Below are positions 7,651 through 16,669 of a stretch of 64,000 bases of DNA, one piece after another. The DNA comes from Mucilaginibacter sp. Bleaf8 (GTDB lineage Bacteria; Bacteroidota; Bacteroidia; Sphingobacteriales; Sphingobacteriaceae), in assembly GCF_018390515.1 (NCBI RefSeq), contig NZ_JAHBBK010000001.1, positions 1 through 64,000 on the forward strand, given 5' to 3'. A model generated the notes under the pieces. That model saw only the letters and a list, made by a program, of their open reading frames with translations. It did not search any database and was not told the DNA's origin. The translations under genes and the position numbers were made by a program. Each line of letters starts with the position of its first letter. Positions within the stretch are counted from its first letter, which is position 1.

Positions 7651-8850
7651 TTAGTTACATTCAATGCAGTTATTCTGCCTACTCATAGCGTATCTTTCTG
7701 GTTTAAAAAAGTCTACCATCTCCTGTAAATTGTTTTCCGCGAGCATGGCTTCTACCAGCTGTAGTGCTTCCGCCGTTACTTTGGATGTTCTAGCGAGCAT
7801 ATTCTTTTCATAAGATGATATGGCATCTTCTATAGTCAGGAAATTATTAGCGCAGAGTGCCTGAGACAATTCAAGAGCATCCAGCATGGCTTGGTTTACG
7901 CCATCCCGCGAAGGAGGCGTTTGATGTGCAGCGTCGCCAATCATTGTTAGGACTGGAAGGGATTGCCAGGATTGGTCCGCAGGAAAGTAGTATTGCGGAC
8001 GTGCAACGAAATAGGACTCAGTGGTATGGAATATTTCGTGCCAGTCATCACTCCAGTCAGAAAAGCGCTCTCTGAACCATTTGAACGCTTATGCTTTATC
8101 TGTAAAGTCAATGCCCGAACTCTTTACCCAGAGATCCGGCTCTCTAGTAATCGTATAAAATGATAGCGATCCTTCACCTTTGGCGCTTAATACAATTGTC
8201 TTGCCATTCCAATGAGCAAAAACTTTTCCGCCATTTGTCAATTTCCAGAGATTAGGTGCATTTGATACAGCGTTGTAAATATTACCCTCAATAATGGTAA
8301 CACCAGAATAGATACGACTGGTGTTAGTGATGTATTTTCTGACTTTTGTATTTGCGCCATCGGCAGCAATGACTATATCTGCGTAGGCAGTAGTTTCGTT
8401 TTCAAAAATGAGGTTCCAACCCTTGCCTTCCTTGTGTAATTCCAAAAAATTGGAATTCCATACTATGGTGGTATCATACAACGATGCAATAAGTAGATCA
8501 CGAAGCGGACCTCGGTCAATTTCTGGTCGTGCATGCGTTTTATCTAAATCCTGTAGCGGAGTTTGGTTTTGCTCTGTGTAGTGCATTATGCCGTTGTTAT
8601 CGGTAATGGCAATTATCTCTGCGCCAGGTCAGTAATTATTTCGGAATACCTCCATAAGGCCGCCTGCCCTTAATGCTTTCAGTCCAAACTCATAATGCAA
8701 GTCAAGCGTAGCACCTTGTTGACGGATCTGCTGGTTTGTGTCGCGTTCATATACTTTTATATTTACCCCTTCTTTGTGAAGCCGTCTGGCCAATGTCAAT
8801 CCTCCCGAACCGGCACCTATAATGGCTATTTGTTCGTTTTCTAATAACAT
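7651..8850 (-). pseudogene. TetX-like FAD-dependent monooxygenase, broken by two in-frame stops
   Basis: One continuous frame of 400 codons from the ATG at 8850 encodes a complete class A flavoprotein monooxygenase. It has GAGSGGLTLARRL (FAD-binding Rossmann motif, about residue 13), RPEIDRGPLRDLL in the middle and GDAAHQTPPSRDGVNQA towards the end. Two stops interrupt it: TGA at 8629-8631, where the reading is FRNNY-stop-PGAEI, and TAA at 8089-8091, between DFTDKA and AFKWFRERF. No frameshift is needed; the three pieces are exactly in phase. Length and motif order match the TetX family (about 388 residues), whose members hydroxylate small aromatic or polyketide substrates. A broken AraC regulator is divergent to it. 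Confidence 0.85.
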
Positions 8851-8943
8851 AATGTTTATTGTTTTGAATTTCTATATCTGCATACAAAACTCTTGTTACT
8901 TTTATAGGTAAAATAGCTGTATTTGATATTAAAATAACCGTAA

Positions 8944-9912
8944 ATGAAAAAATCGATCATTGACAAAGGCTCAGGCATTGCTCTTGAATTTGGCCGATTA
9001 TTGGGTGCTACAATACGTGGCCGTTTTATAGATATTCTGGAAAGTATGGGGCAGCATACATCACCGGTTTTTCTTGGGGAAATGATTTGCGTATGATGAT
9101 CCGGCATTATCATTTGAAGGAGGATGTAATTATCGAGCGAACTAATGAATTAGCAGAAGGGGAGTAAGACATAATATTTCTATTAAGCGGAATATTTCCG
9201 GCATTGGTTAACCCGGTCGCACAATTATTATCAGAGCTGGCAACTATGCTAATCTGCAGGCACGCCGTATCTTCTACTATGGTTATGCCCCGAAATACCC
9301 TTTTCGGGAGCGTTACCATAGCGGCTTCCAGGCAGCATTTGCTTGGCTTATTCGGAGAAATAGATCATCCTGTGGTTAAAGCATTATAGAGGTACCCGAA
9401 AACTTTATATTAGAAACCAGCGTTTCTCCGCATATCATCAATAGCGCCAGCGAAATGCTAAACCAGCCTGTTCCTGCAAGTTTGGAAAGGCTGTTTTATA
9501 AGCTATAAAGTGCGAAGAACTACTATGCCATATTATTTCGATCCTGATGCAGCGAACGTCATTGCCCATGAGTAACATGCATATTGAAGATATCAAAGCT
9601 ATATATGCTATTAAGATCCATCTACAAACAGATGTAGACTTACCGCCAAATATCGCTTCCTTGGCGAAAGAAGCAGGCATGAGTGAGCCTAAATTACGCA
9701 GGCTTTTTAAGCGAACTTTCGGAAAAGGGGTTTTTGAATTTTACCAGTTCACGCGCATGCAAAAGGCTGCTGGTTTGCTTAAAGAAAAACGGCTTACTGT
9801 CTCTGAAGTAGGTTATCATTTAGGCTTTACCAATCTAAGTCACTTTTCTAAGGTGTTTGAGCAGCACATCGGTGTAAAACCGAAGAAGTATTCCAGTCAA
9901 CTTTTCGCATAA
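8944..9912 (+). pseudogene. AraC-family regulator, frameshifted; intact C-terminal HTH
   Basis: Starting from the ATG at 8944 (MKKSIIDKGSGIALEF) the expected 320-residue AraC protein can be followed only by changing frame several times: GFSWGNDLRMMIRHYHL, then RIFYYGYAPKYPFRERYH, then EVPENFILETSVSPHI. The last 120 residues are open from 9547 and form a complete AraC double helix-turn-helix (LPPNIASLAKEAGMSEPKL and EVGYHLGFTNLSHFSKVF). The N-terminal sensing domain is therefore destroyed; the HTH part could still be made only if translated from an internal start. Divergent arrangement suggests it once controlled the monooxygenase gene. Confidence 0.8.
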
Positions 9913-10389
9913 ACCTTATTATTGAAGGTAACTATGCCTGTTATGCAGTTGCACGGTTAAATGAATCATCGACCAATAGCTAATAAAATATATTTTCCTG
10001 CCATTATAATTACAGGATACGCTTAAATATACCTTTTGCTCTTGTGAAAATAGTCTGGTAGCATGTGTCCCCTTGAAAGTCTTTACTATTCCAAATATTG
10101 TGAGTTGAAGTAACATCAATAGTAAACTGTGAACCCGATTTGAAAGGTTCACTCACTAATTTAACACCTGAGACTCAAATTTTTAATAAAGAAGGAAATG
10201 TTAATTAATATAATTTGCTTATTGTGTAATATTATTGTAACTTACAATTAACAAAACAACCTTGTCATTATATAACCAATTAATGCCTATGAGATAGTCA
10301 ACCTCCCTGCTCCATTTGGCAAAGTGCCGACTTCAGCATCCATTCACCTAAGTACTTATTATTTTAACCTTTATCTAACTACCTTTATC
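9913..10389. other. Intergenic region with an inverted repeat
   Basis: About 480 AT-rich bases with no supported gene. GTGAACC at 10129-10135 is mirrored by GGTTCAC at 10146-10152. A similar 'AACTGTGAACC...TTTGAAA' string occurs at about 13842-13860 beyond the decayed zone. A promoter for the following lipoprotein gene is expected here but no clear -33/-7 pair was identified. Confidence 0.4.
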
Positions 10390-11118
10390 ATGAAAAAATT
10401 TAAAACCTTTGCCTTTCTGGCTACTCTTTCTTCTTCGCTTTTATTCGGTAGCTGTACCAAAGACAAAAGTCTACCAAACGCTAAAACTCAAGATGCTGAC
10501 GCGGCTGCGTCGTCCAAAAAAGGCACCCTTTCTGCAAGTTTTGGTGATATAGCCGAGATTGACATTTCGCGTGGGGATACTTGTTATTATTGGACTAAAT
10601 CCGGAACGGTATCTTCAGGTACTTCAACAAACTCTACTTATTACCGATCACCAGTTAACTATTCACTACCCTCCGGTAAAACGCCTGCAGATGTAGTGGC
10701 AATTGCTATTGCTAATACAAACTGGTGCTACTTCTGGTATTCGGATGGTACAATGTCCGTAGGATACAGCAATAATGCAACAGCGTATATTTCTCCTAAG
10801 CCTTATGCGCTACCTTCAGGTAAAACACCTGCCGATATCCTGGCTATCTCTATAGCCAAAAGTAACAACAATGTATATACCTGGTATAAAGACGGAACAG
10901 CGTCTGTTGGCAATTCAACAAGTTTAGGTGCCATCAGAGCCCCTTACCCTTATACCGTTGCAGCCGGCAAAACGATCAGTAACGTAGTGGGCATCGGTAT
11001 TGCAGGAAGCAATGACCATACCTACGTTTGGTATAATGATGGTAGTACAAAATCAGTTTCTTCCGGCTATACTGATATCTTCGACGCTTATTTCGGCGCA
11101 GTGCCATCTTCTTTTTAA
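10390..11118 (+). CDS. Secreted lipoprotein with four W-Y-DGT repeats
   Basis: The ATG at 10390 (MKKFKTFAFLATL) is chosen because it begins a proper lipoprotein signal with Cys22 (LLFGSCTKD); the frame is open further upstream but that part has no signal features. The 242-residue protein consists of four copies of a unit of about 53 residues: 'W(Y/T)xDGT xSvG... Y.LPSGKTPADvvaIaIA.s...Y'. Examples are YFWYSDGTMSVG, YTWYKDGTASVG and YVWYNDGSTKSV. Such short aromatic repeats suggest a beta-propeller-like or tectonin-like binding fold. The ligand is unknown. It is the only intact gene within the decayed 7-14 kb zone and is followed by a strong terminator. Confidence 0.8.
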   Translation: MKKFKTFAFLATLSSSLLFGSCTKDKSLPNAKTQDADAAASSKKGTLSASFGDIAEIDISRGDTCYYWTKSGTVSSGTSTNSTYYRSPVNYSLPSGKTPADVVAIAIANTNWCYFWYSDGTMSVGYSNNATAYISPKPYALPSGKTPADILAISIAKSNNNVYTWYKDGTASVGNSTSLGAIRAPYPYTVAAGKTISNVVGIGIAGSNDHTYVWYNDGSTKSVSSGYTDIFDAYFGAVPSSF

Positions 11119-11137
11119 ACATTTTTACAAGCAATAA

Positions 11138-11173
11138 AAAAGCGGGTTGCTATGGTAATAGCAACCCGCTTTT
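11138..11173 (+). terminator. Strong rho-independent terminator
   Basis: A 16-bp perfect stem (11138-11153 with 11158-11173), GC-rich core AGCGGGTTGC, four-base loop GGTA and flanking A/T runs, 19 bases after the repeat-lipoprotein stop. The A and T flanks would let it work in both directions. Confidence 0.9.
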
Positions 11174-11837
11174 GGATTTGTAACATAAGCAGCCGACGAT
11201 GAAAGGCGTATCTGTTTTATGTGGGAACTATTATGTTACTGTATTTTAAATCAGTAATAAAAATGGTGCTGTACTCGCCGCTCGACTCGGTACGCTGGCG
11301 GGATGTAACATTTGAAGAATAGTCGACTGTGACTTATAATCTCATTAAATTAGTTAAGCTTGATATGTCTAATGGCGGTGGTTAGCCAATGCGTGATATC
11401 AATTGCACATTTGAGTTTATGGGCACCGTTGTTGGTAAACGTGTGTTTTTATTATGATGCTGATACGATAAACCATATATTGTATCTGCAGGATAAATAC
11501 GTGTTAGCCCGCGGCCCAAAAAGCGGAAAAGAAAGGCATAAGGCAAAAAAAGATGATAACACTTTGATACACAAGCAGTCGAAAAGCTAACATCGGCGAC
11601 GAGGTGTATCGTATAAATGCCGCCGCGTTTAGGGGAGGCGCATTAAGGGTATAGCTGAAGAAAAGCAGGACACACGTAAACGTAACCGTATGATCTTGAG
11701 ATATGCCACAAAAAATGGCTCGCGGGTTGTTTTATCCGGGATTGATGATAAAAAAGATTCGGTTTAGATAGTGCTTGGACGGTATAAAGAGTACATTTTG
11801 AAAAATAGCAAATTGCACGCTGGCAAGGATTAAAAGA
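11174..11837. other. Degraded coding sequence, identity unknown
   Basis: No intact gene. Protein-like traces in shifting frames include FKSVIKMVLYSPLDSVRWRD (about 11248-11307) and ATKNGSRVVLSGIDDKKDS (about 11706-11765), which read as parts of a real protein but have stops between them. I cannot name the family. The stretch continues directly into the CrtI-like pseudogene. Confidence 0.45.
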
Positions 11838-12791
11838 ATGGGTTTATCAATGGATTATGATGCTGTTGTGGTAGGCTCCGGGCCTAATGGACTGGCTGCA
11901 GCTATACTATTACAACAGCACGGGTTATCGGTTTTACTGCTCGAGAAAAAGGACACGATAGGTGGTGGGTTTGTCAAGTGAGGCGTTAACCCTGCCCGGC
12001 TATTTGCGTGATGTATGCTCGGCTATTCATCCCTTGGCTGTAGATTCACCATTTTTGCAAACGTTGCCCTTATATCAGTTCGCTTAAACAGCTACCCTCA
12101 GCAAAAACGGTACTATTTGACATAACACCTCATCAGCTATTGCAAATAGCCGGCGAAAAGCTTTTGCACTTTTAAAAAAGTCAGCTTCAAAAATATCGAT
12201 ATGGCATGGTGTATTCAAAGTAGACAGGGCGCTGGATGCCCCAATACCATTTAAAGACCATACCGTAGAGCAGGCAGGCACTGTACACCTGGGCGGTTCG
12301 CTGCGTGAAATAACGCAGAATGAATTGCAAACCGCCAAAGGGCATCATCCAGAAAAGCCGTTTGTATTGTTGTCGCAGCCCAGCATATTTGACCCAACCC
12401 GTGCTCCCGAAGGCAAACACACCGCCTGGGCTTACTGCCATGTGCCCAATGGCTCCACTTTCGACATGACGAATGCTATTGAAAGTCAGATTGAGCGATT
12501 TGGGCCTGGCTTTAAAGAACGCATACTGGCCAAGCATACCTTCAATACAGCGCAGTTGCAAAACCATAATCCTAATTTTATCGGGGCGATATTGACGGTG
12601 GCATTATTGATTTGCGGCAGTTGTTTACCCGTCCGGCGCTGCGATGATCGCCGTACACCACCTCATCAGCGGGTTTGTACCTCTGTTCATCATCAACGCC
12701 GCTTGGAGGAGTGGTGCATGGTATGTGCGGCTATCACGCCGCTAAACACGCGCTGCAAAATATTTTTCACATCAAGGTTGCGCCTTTATAA
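11838..12791 (+). pseudogene. CrtI/phytoene-desaturase-type FAD oxidoreductase, frameshifted and shortened
   Basis: From the ATG at 11838 (or 11850) the frame reads YDAVVVGSGPNGLAAAILL...LEKKDTIGGG, the dinucleotide-binding motif of the CrtI-type NAD(P)/FAD oxidoreductases. It shifts at about 11972 to continue SSEALTLPGYLRDVCSAIHP, and shifts again to give VDRALDAPIPFKDHTVEQAG and KPFVLLSQPSIFDPTRAPEG (an open stretch 12325-12600). The C-terminal end GGVVHGMCGYHAAKHAL is in yet another frame and finishes at 12791. All pieces keep the family order, so this is one gene with several indels. Family members act on carotenoids or other polyenes; the substrate here is unknown. Confidence 0.8.
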
Positions 12792-12817
12792 ACTAACCTT
12801 AAAATATACTAAATTAT

Positions 12818-13637
12818 ATGTCATCAAATTTTGCAAAGTTCAAGTTACATGAAGACTGGGTAGTAGTTATACTTGGCTCCCTTATTATACTGCTTGTCCT
12901 GGTGTGCTGCTTGCAATACCTGCTTTTGCTTGGAAAACAAGCGATGAACTATCGATTAAAGTTTTAGGAGCCGGTAACCTGAAGCTTATTGGATTAATGT
13001 TTTTGTTTGTGGGGGTTATTGGATTAATAGGCGTGTGGCCAAGCGGTAAAAATTTAACGACTTTTTGCGCGGCTATCCTGCGGTATACCTGCTTACTATT
13101 TTTGCGCTGATGATGGCCGGCAGCAGTCAGGCGAAGGCATCAAACCTGGAGGTAGTTATATTTAGTTTGATAATTGGCTTACTTATTAGCAATGTTTTTT
13201 ATTTACCCGAATGGTTGCGCAACTCGCTGTCTACCGAGTTGTTTGTTAAAATTGGTTTGGTGTTGCTGGGCACCAGCGTTATTTTTTTTACATATTCTGA
13301 AGGCGGGTTCCTTGGGCCTAATTCAGTCTTTGGTGGTAGTTACCTCAGTGTGGTACTTTGCCTGTTGGGTATGTCGCAGGCTTAAGATAGATGACGATAT
13401 CACCATGATGATTTCCAGCGCTGTATTCATATGCGGTGTTTCGGCCGCTATTGCTACAGCAGGAGCAATTAAAGGAGATTCAAAAAACTATCTTATGTGA
13501 TTTCATTGGTGTTGATAACCGCTATACCCATGATTATTTTTATGCCTATTATTGCGCACCACTTTAATATGCCCCAAGGTGCATGGCTAGGAGGTAGTAT
13601 CGATACTACAGGAGCCGTAGTGGCGTCTGGCAGCTTT
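12818..13637 (+). pseudogene. YeiH-type putative sulfate exporter family transporter, frameshifted and 3'-truncated
   Basis: The ATG at 12818 opens SSNFAKFKLHEDWVVVILGS. The protein then continues in other frames as LLAIPAFAWKTSDELS, LRGYPAVYLLTIFALMMAGS, LKAGSLGLIQSLVVVTSVWY and finally GGSIDTTGAVVASGSF at about 13590-13637, where similarity stops. These are characteristic YeiH/UPF0324 membrane-transporter segments. At least four indels are needed, three of them at T- or A-rich runs (about 13060, 13290 and 13487). The end of the family sequence is missing. Confidence 0.75.
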
Positions 13638-14017
13638 CGTATGACCCTGTAACTGCAATTTTCATCGCATCTGATGTTTTCTTAAAATCCATACAAAGGT
13701 CAGTTACATGTCCAAGCATAGTTGCTGATTACTGGTTTATGTTGACCAATTAAAAGTTAGTCTGAGAGCGAGGGTCGTGATCATGAACTTGGTTAGTAAC
13801 TCTAAAGTTTTGATATAAAAACGAGCAAATAGATCTAATAACTGTGAACCTGTTTGAAACGGCTATTACTCTCAATTTCAAGTAAGTGAACCAATAAACA
13901 TACTATTTCGCTGCTTTAGCTTGAACCAAAAAGTAACCTCTTACCATTTTTTACGTACAAATGCACGTTTGAACGTCTTTTGATTATGCTGGTGTTGGTT
14001 TAAACGGGTGTAAGTTA
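13638..14017. other. Intergenic region, nothing recognised
   Basis: About 380 AT-rich bases after the truncated transporter. Apart from a string resembling the inverted repeat region near 10127, nothing could be identified. The promoter for the surface-protein genes should lie here. Confidence 0.35.
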
Positions 14018-14914
14018 ATGTTTTATAGTAAAAAGGTATTTTGTAATTATTATCACTTCTTTGCATTCGGTACTGCTTTATGTGTGGTATTTTATGTTTA
14101 TACCGGATTGGGTATTGCTGGAAGATTAAGCAACACACAGGCCTTTAATGAGCAAGGTGCATCAACGGCAGTTCTTTATCCTGCCGTTTGCGGTACCATC
14201 ATTGATACCGGCGTATGTGGCACCAGTATGCGGTTAAATGCTGCGCCTAACCAAACCAATTACCTCTGGAGCACGGGCGAAACTTCTTCGGCCATAACGG
14301 TTACTTCGACGGGAACCTATTGGTGGGAAACTATTGATATGGACAACAACAAGGTGGTTAACGGTAATTTCAGCAATGGAAGAACAGGTTTTACCAGTAG
14401 CTATACCTACGCTGCGCCAACAAATAACAGGGTTCTTTATCCCGAAGGCACTTATTCCATCACCACAAACCCCAGAAACGTTCACTCCAATTTTGATCCG
14501 TCTACCGATCATTCCGGTAATGGAAATATGATGGTGGTAAATGGAGCATCACAGGCAAATGTTACAGTTTGGACAGAAACCATAAACGTAGGAAAAAACA
14601 CCGATTATATATTTTCTGTATGGTTTACCTCCGTAAATGCTGAAAACCCCGGGCGATTGAACTTTTCGATTAATAACGTGCCGCTTGGCAATCCCATTGT
14701 ATTATCAAACCAAACCTCAACTTGGCAGAATTTTACGGTGCGCTGGAACTCAAAGGATGCAATGAGTGCTGTAATCAGTATCGTAAACCAGAATACCATT
14801 GCCAGCGGGAATGATTTTGCGTTGGATGATTTGGTTTTTGCACCTGTGTGCCGCAACACTTATAATGTCAAGTTTTATTCGAACCCGCTAAAGCCATCAA
14901 TAATTACACAATAA
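14018..14914 (+). CDS. Secreted surface protein with PKD/Ig-like and carbohydrate-binding-like domains
   Basis: A 298-residue protein with an N-terminal hydrophobic segment (about residues 14-35) serving as signal peptide. Residues about 55-105 form an Ig-like unit ending in NYLWSTGETSSAITVTSTGTYW, the pattern used in Bacteroidota adhesins ('YLWSTGATT...I.V...G.Y.V'). Residues about 110-280 resemble a jelly-roll carbohydrate-binding module: NGNFSNGRTGFTSSY, then WTETINVGKNTDYIFSVWFT and LDDLVFAPVC. No sorting domain is present at the C-terminus. It precedes two further surface proteins and PorP/SprF on the same strand. Confidence 0.7.
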   Translation: MFYSKKVFCNYYHFFAFGTALCVVFYVYTGLGIAGRLSNTQAFNEQGASTAVLYPAVCGTIIDTGVCGTSMRLNAAPNQTNYLWSTGETSSAITVTSTGTYWWETIDMDNNKVVNGNFSNGRTGFTSSYTYAAPTNNRVLYPEGTYSITTNPRNVHSNFDPSTDHSGNGNMMVVNGASQANVTVWTETINVGKNTDYIFSVWFTSVNAENPGRLNFSINNVPLGNPIVLSNQTSTWQNFTVRWNSKDAMSAVISIVNQNTIASGNDFALDDLVFAPVCRNTYNVKFYSNPLKPSIITQ

Positions 14915-14951
14915 AGATTATCAATATACATTCCCCAATTAATTAATTAAT

Positions 14952-15668
14952 ATGAAGCAAAAATTTACCTTGATTAAACTTGCTATTGTTGCTTTTCTTT
15001 CTGCCTTTTCCTTATTGGCAGCGGCACAATCGCAAACCCCTACGGCAGCAAGTCCATTTTATACGCCAAGCGATGCTACATCAGCTCCGCCAAATGCGGC
15101 TACTGATGTAGGTAAAGTGCTATGTTTTGGCGGAACGGTTACGCTCAAGGGTAACGACGCTGTGGTTGCCAACAATACTTACCAATGGTTTAAGGTCAAT
15201 ACATCCGGACAGAAAGTACTGGTTAAAGAGGCCATTGGCGATAACACTTACCAGGAAAATACCCAAGGGGCGGGTTACTACACTTACCATTTGGTTGTAT
15301 CTAATGCTGACGGTTGTAGCTCGCCGGAGTCGAGCCCGTTAAAAGTTTATGTGCTGCCACAGTTGAATGCTACCATTGCGGCTACTAAAGACAGGGTATG
15401 TTCGGGCGCACAAACCACTTCAGATTTGAGCATTCAAGGGCTGGATAGCCGTTTTGAATATACTTATCAGTGGACCAGAGATGGCCAGAACATAACCAAT
15501 AATGGCACCTCAAGCACCTATACCGTTGCCGAGCAAAACCAGGGTACTGTAAATTATGCTGTTAAAATAGCATATAAACTAAATCCTGATTGTACCCAGA
15601 CAACAGCTCCAAAAGCAATTACTGTGGTTCTGGTTCCGGGTGCTCCAACAATCAATTTCGGAAACTAA
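14952..15668 (+). CDS. Secreted protein with two Ig/PKD-like domains
   Basis: A 238-residue protein with a Sec signal (cleavage after SLLAAAQ). Two Ig-like units follow: residues about 50-125 (LCFGGTVTLKG...YQWFKV...YHLVVSNADGCSSP) and about 135-230 (VCSGAQTTSDLSIQG...YQWTRDGQNITNNGTS). Both have the paired-cysteine, 'Y-x-W' strand pattern common in adhesins exported by the type IX system. It lacks a sorting domain of its own. The gene lies 37 bases after the preceding one and 46 before the CHU_C gene, so the three may assemble at the surface together. Function is inferred from context. Confidence 0.7.
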   Translation: MKQKFTLIKLAIVAFLSAFSLLAAAQSQTPTAASPFYTPSDATSAPPNAATDVGKVLCFGGTVTLKGNDAVVANNTYQWFKVNTSGQKVLVKEAIGDNTYQENTQGAGYYTYHLVVSNADGCSSPESSPLKVYVLPQLNATIAATKDRVCSGAQTTSDLSIQGLDSRFEYTYQWTRDGQNITNNGTSSTYTVAEQNQGTVNYAVKIAYKLNPDCTQTTAPKAITVVLVPGAPTINFGN

Positions 15669-15714
15669 TAGCTCGGGCATAATCGCTTAAGCTGTGTGAC
15701 AGGAGGATTGGTTT

Positions 15715-16665
15715 TTGACGCAAAAGCATCGTAAATATCGCTTATGCCTGCTACTGCTTTGGGCAGTAGCAGGCTTTGCCCTGCTTTCAAACAAAGCGGT
15801 GGGGCAGGTATATACGCTATCAGCAGGTGAGTCAAAAAACCTGAGTATCAATGAGCCGAACGCTGCGGCTTATCAATGGTACAAGGACGGTGCTCCTATT
15901 CCGGGTGCTACAAACAGTCATTATCTGATTACAACCCCTGGAAAATACACGGTTCAGGCATTTAATAGTGAGAGCTGCCCGTCGCCTATGTCGCAAGAAA
16001 TAGTTGTGATGCTGACGGAAGAAAAGCGAGTTGATCTGGTGGTAACCAAAAAGTCGGAAAGCCGGCAGGTACGTTCGGGCGAACCGTTTGAGTATTTACT
16101 GACGGTGACCAACAAAGGTCCGGCCAAGGCCACCAACGTGCAGCTAAAAGACGCCTTGCCCGATGGAATGGAGTTTATATCGGTAAAAACGCATACAACT
16201 GGCATGCCCGATTATGATGCTGGTGCCCGTGTGCTTACCTGGAATATCGGTACACTGGAGTTGAACGAAGAAGCAGAACTGCGCCTGTTAGTTAAAACTA
16301 CCGTGCGCGGAACGGTGACTAATTCGGCATCGGTAAATGCGACGGAAGAGGATCGGAATATAGCCAATAACCAGTCGTCAGATACCAAAAGCATTGTAGG
16401 GTTGGATATACCAAACATTTTTACGCCCAATGGCGATGGTAAAAATGACGTGTTCGAAATACCGGAACTCAGCAGCTTTGCCGAGAACGAACTATTGATT
16501 GTAAACCGGTGGGGTAACAGCATTTATGAGAAAAAGAACTATCGGAACGAATGGACAGGCGAGGGGCTGAGCGAGGGAACTTACTTCTATATACTAAAAG
16601 TGAAAACTGCAAATGGTAATTGGGAAGTGTACAAAGGATATGTAACCCTGCTCCGGACAAAATAG
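15715..16665 (+). CDS. Surface protein with DUF11 repeat and type IX secretion (CHU_C, type B) sorting domain
   Basis: A 316-residue protein. I take the TTG at 15715 as start because a perfect AGGAGG lies at 15701-15706, eight bases upstream, and the peptide begins with a normal signal ([20 protein letters not shown]). Domains: Ig-like (about 30-95, [18 protein letters not shown]), DUF11 conserved-repeat domain (about 105-220, DLVVTKKSE...[20 protein letters not shown]) and the gliding-motility C-terminal domain (about 228-316, [19 protein letters not shown]...[11 protein letters not shown]). The last is the type B signal for export through the type IX secretion system. The gene ends 4 bases before porP/sprF, a standard pairing. 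Confidence 0.88.
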   Translation: MTQKHRKYRLCLLLLWAVAGFALLSNKAVGQVYTLSAGESKNLSINEPNAAAYQWYKDGAPIPGATNSHYLITTPGKYTVQAFNSESCPSPMSQEIVVMLTEEKRVDLVVTKKSESRQVRSGEPFEYLLTVTNKGPAKATNVQLKDALPDGMEFISVKTHTTGMPDYDAGARVLTWNIGTLELNEEAELRLLVKTTVRGTVTNSASVNATEEDRNIANNQSSDTKSIVGLDIPNIFTPNGDGKNDVFEIPELSSFAENELLIVNRWGNSIYEKKNYRNEWTGEGLSEGTYFYILKVKTANGNWEVYKGYVTLLRTK

Positions 16666-16669
16666 AAAG

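Noticed and set aside
9919..10152. Open frame on the minus strand after the AraC remnant
   Set aside because: Composition is low-quality, no start context, no recognisable motif; the region is AT-rich intergenic.
11360..11590. 76-codon open frame on the plus strand
   Set aside because: Protein-like traces run on in other frames on both sides, so it is a fragment of decayed sequence rather than a small gene.
12187..12567. 126-codon minus-strand frame opposite the CrtI-like pseudogene
   Set aside because: The plus strand reads as a known family in the same interval.
10127..13860. Mobile-element ends formed by the similar GTGAACC strings at about 10127 and 13842
   Set aside because: Shared length is under 20 bases, orientation is the same rather than inverted, and no integrase or transposase lies between.
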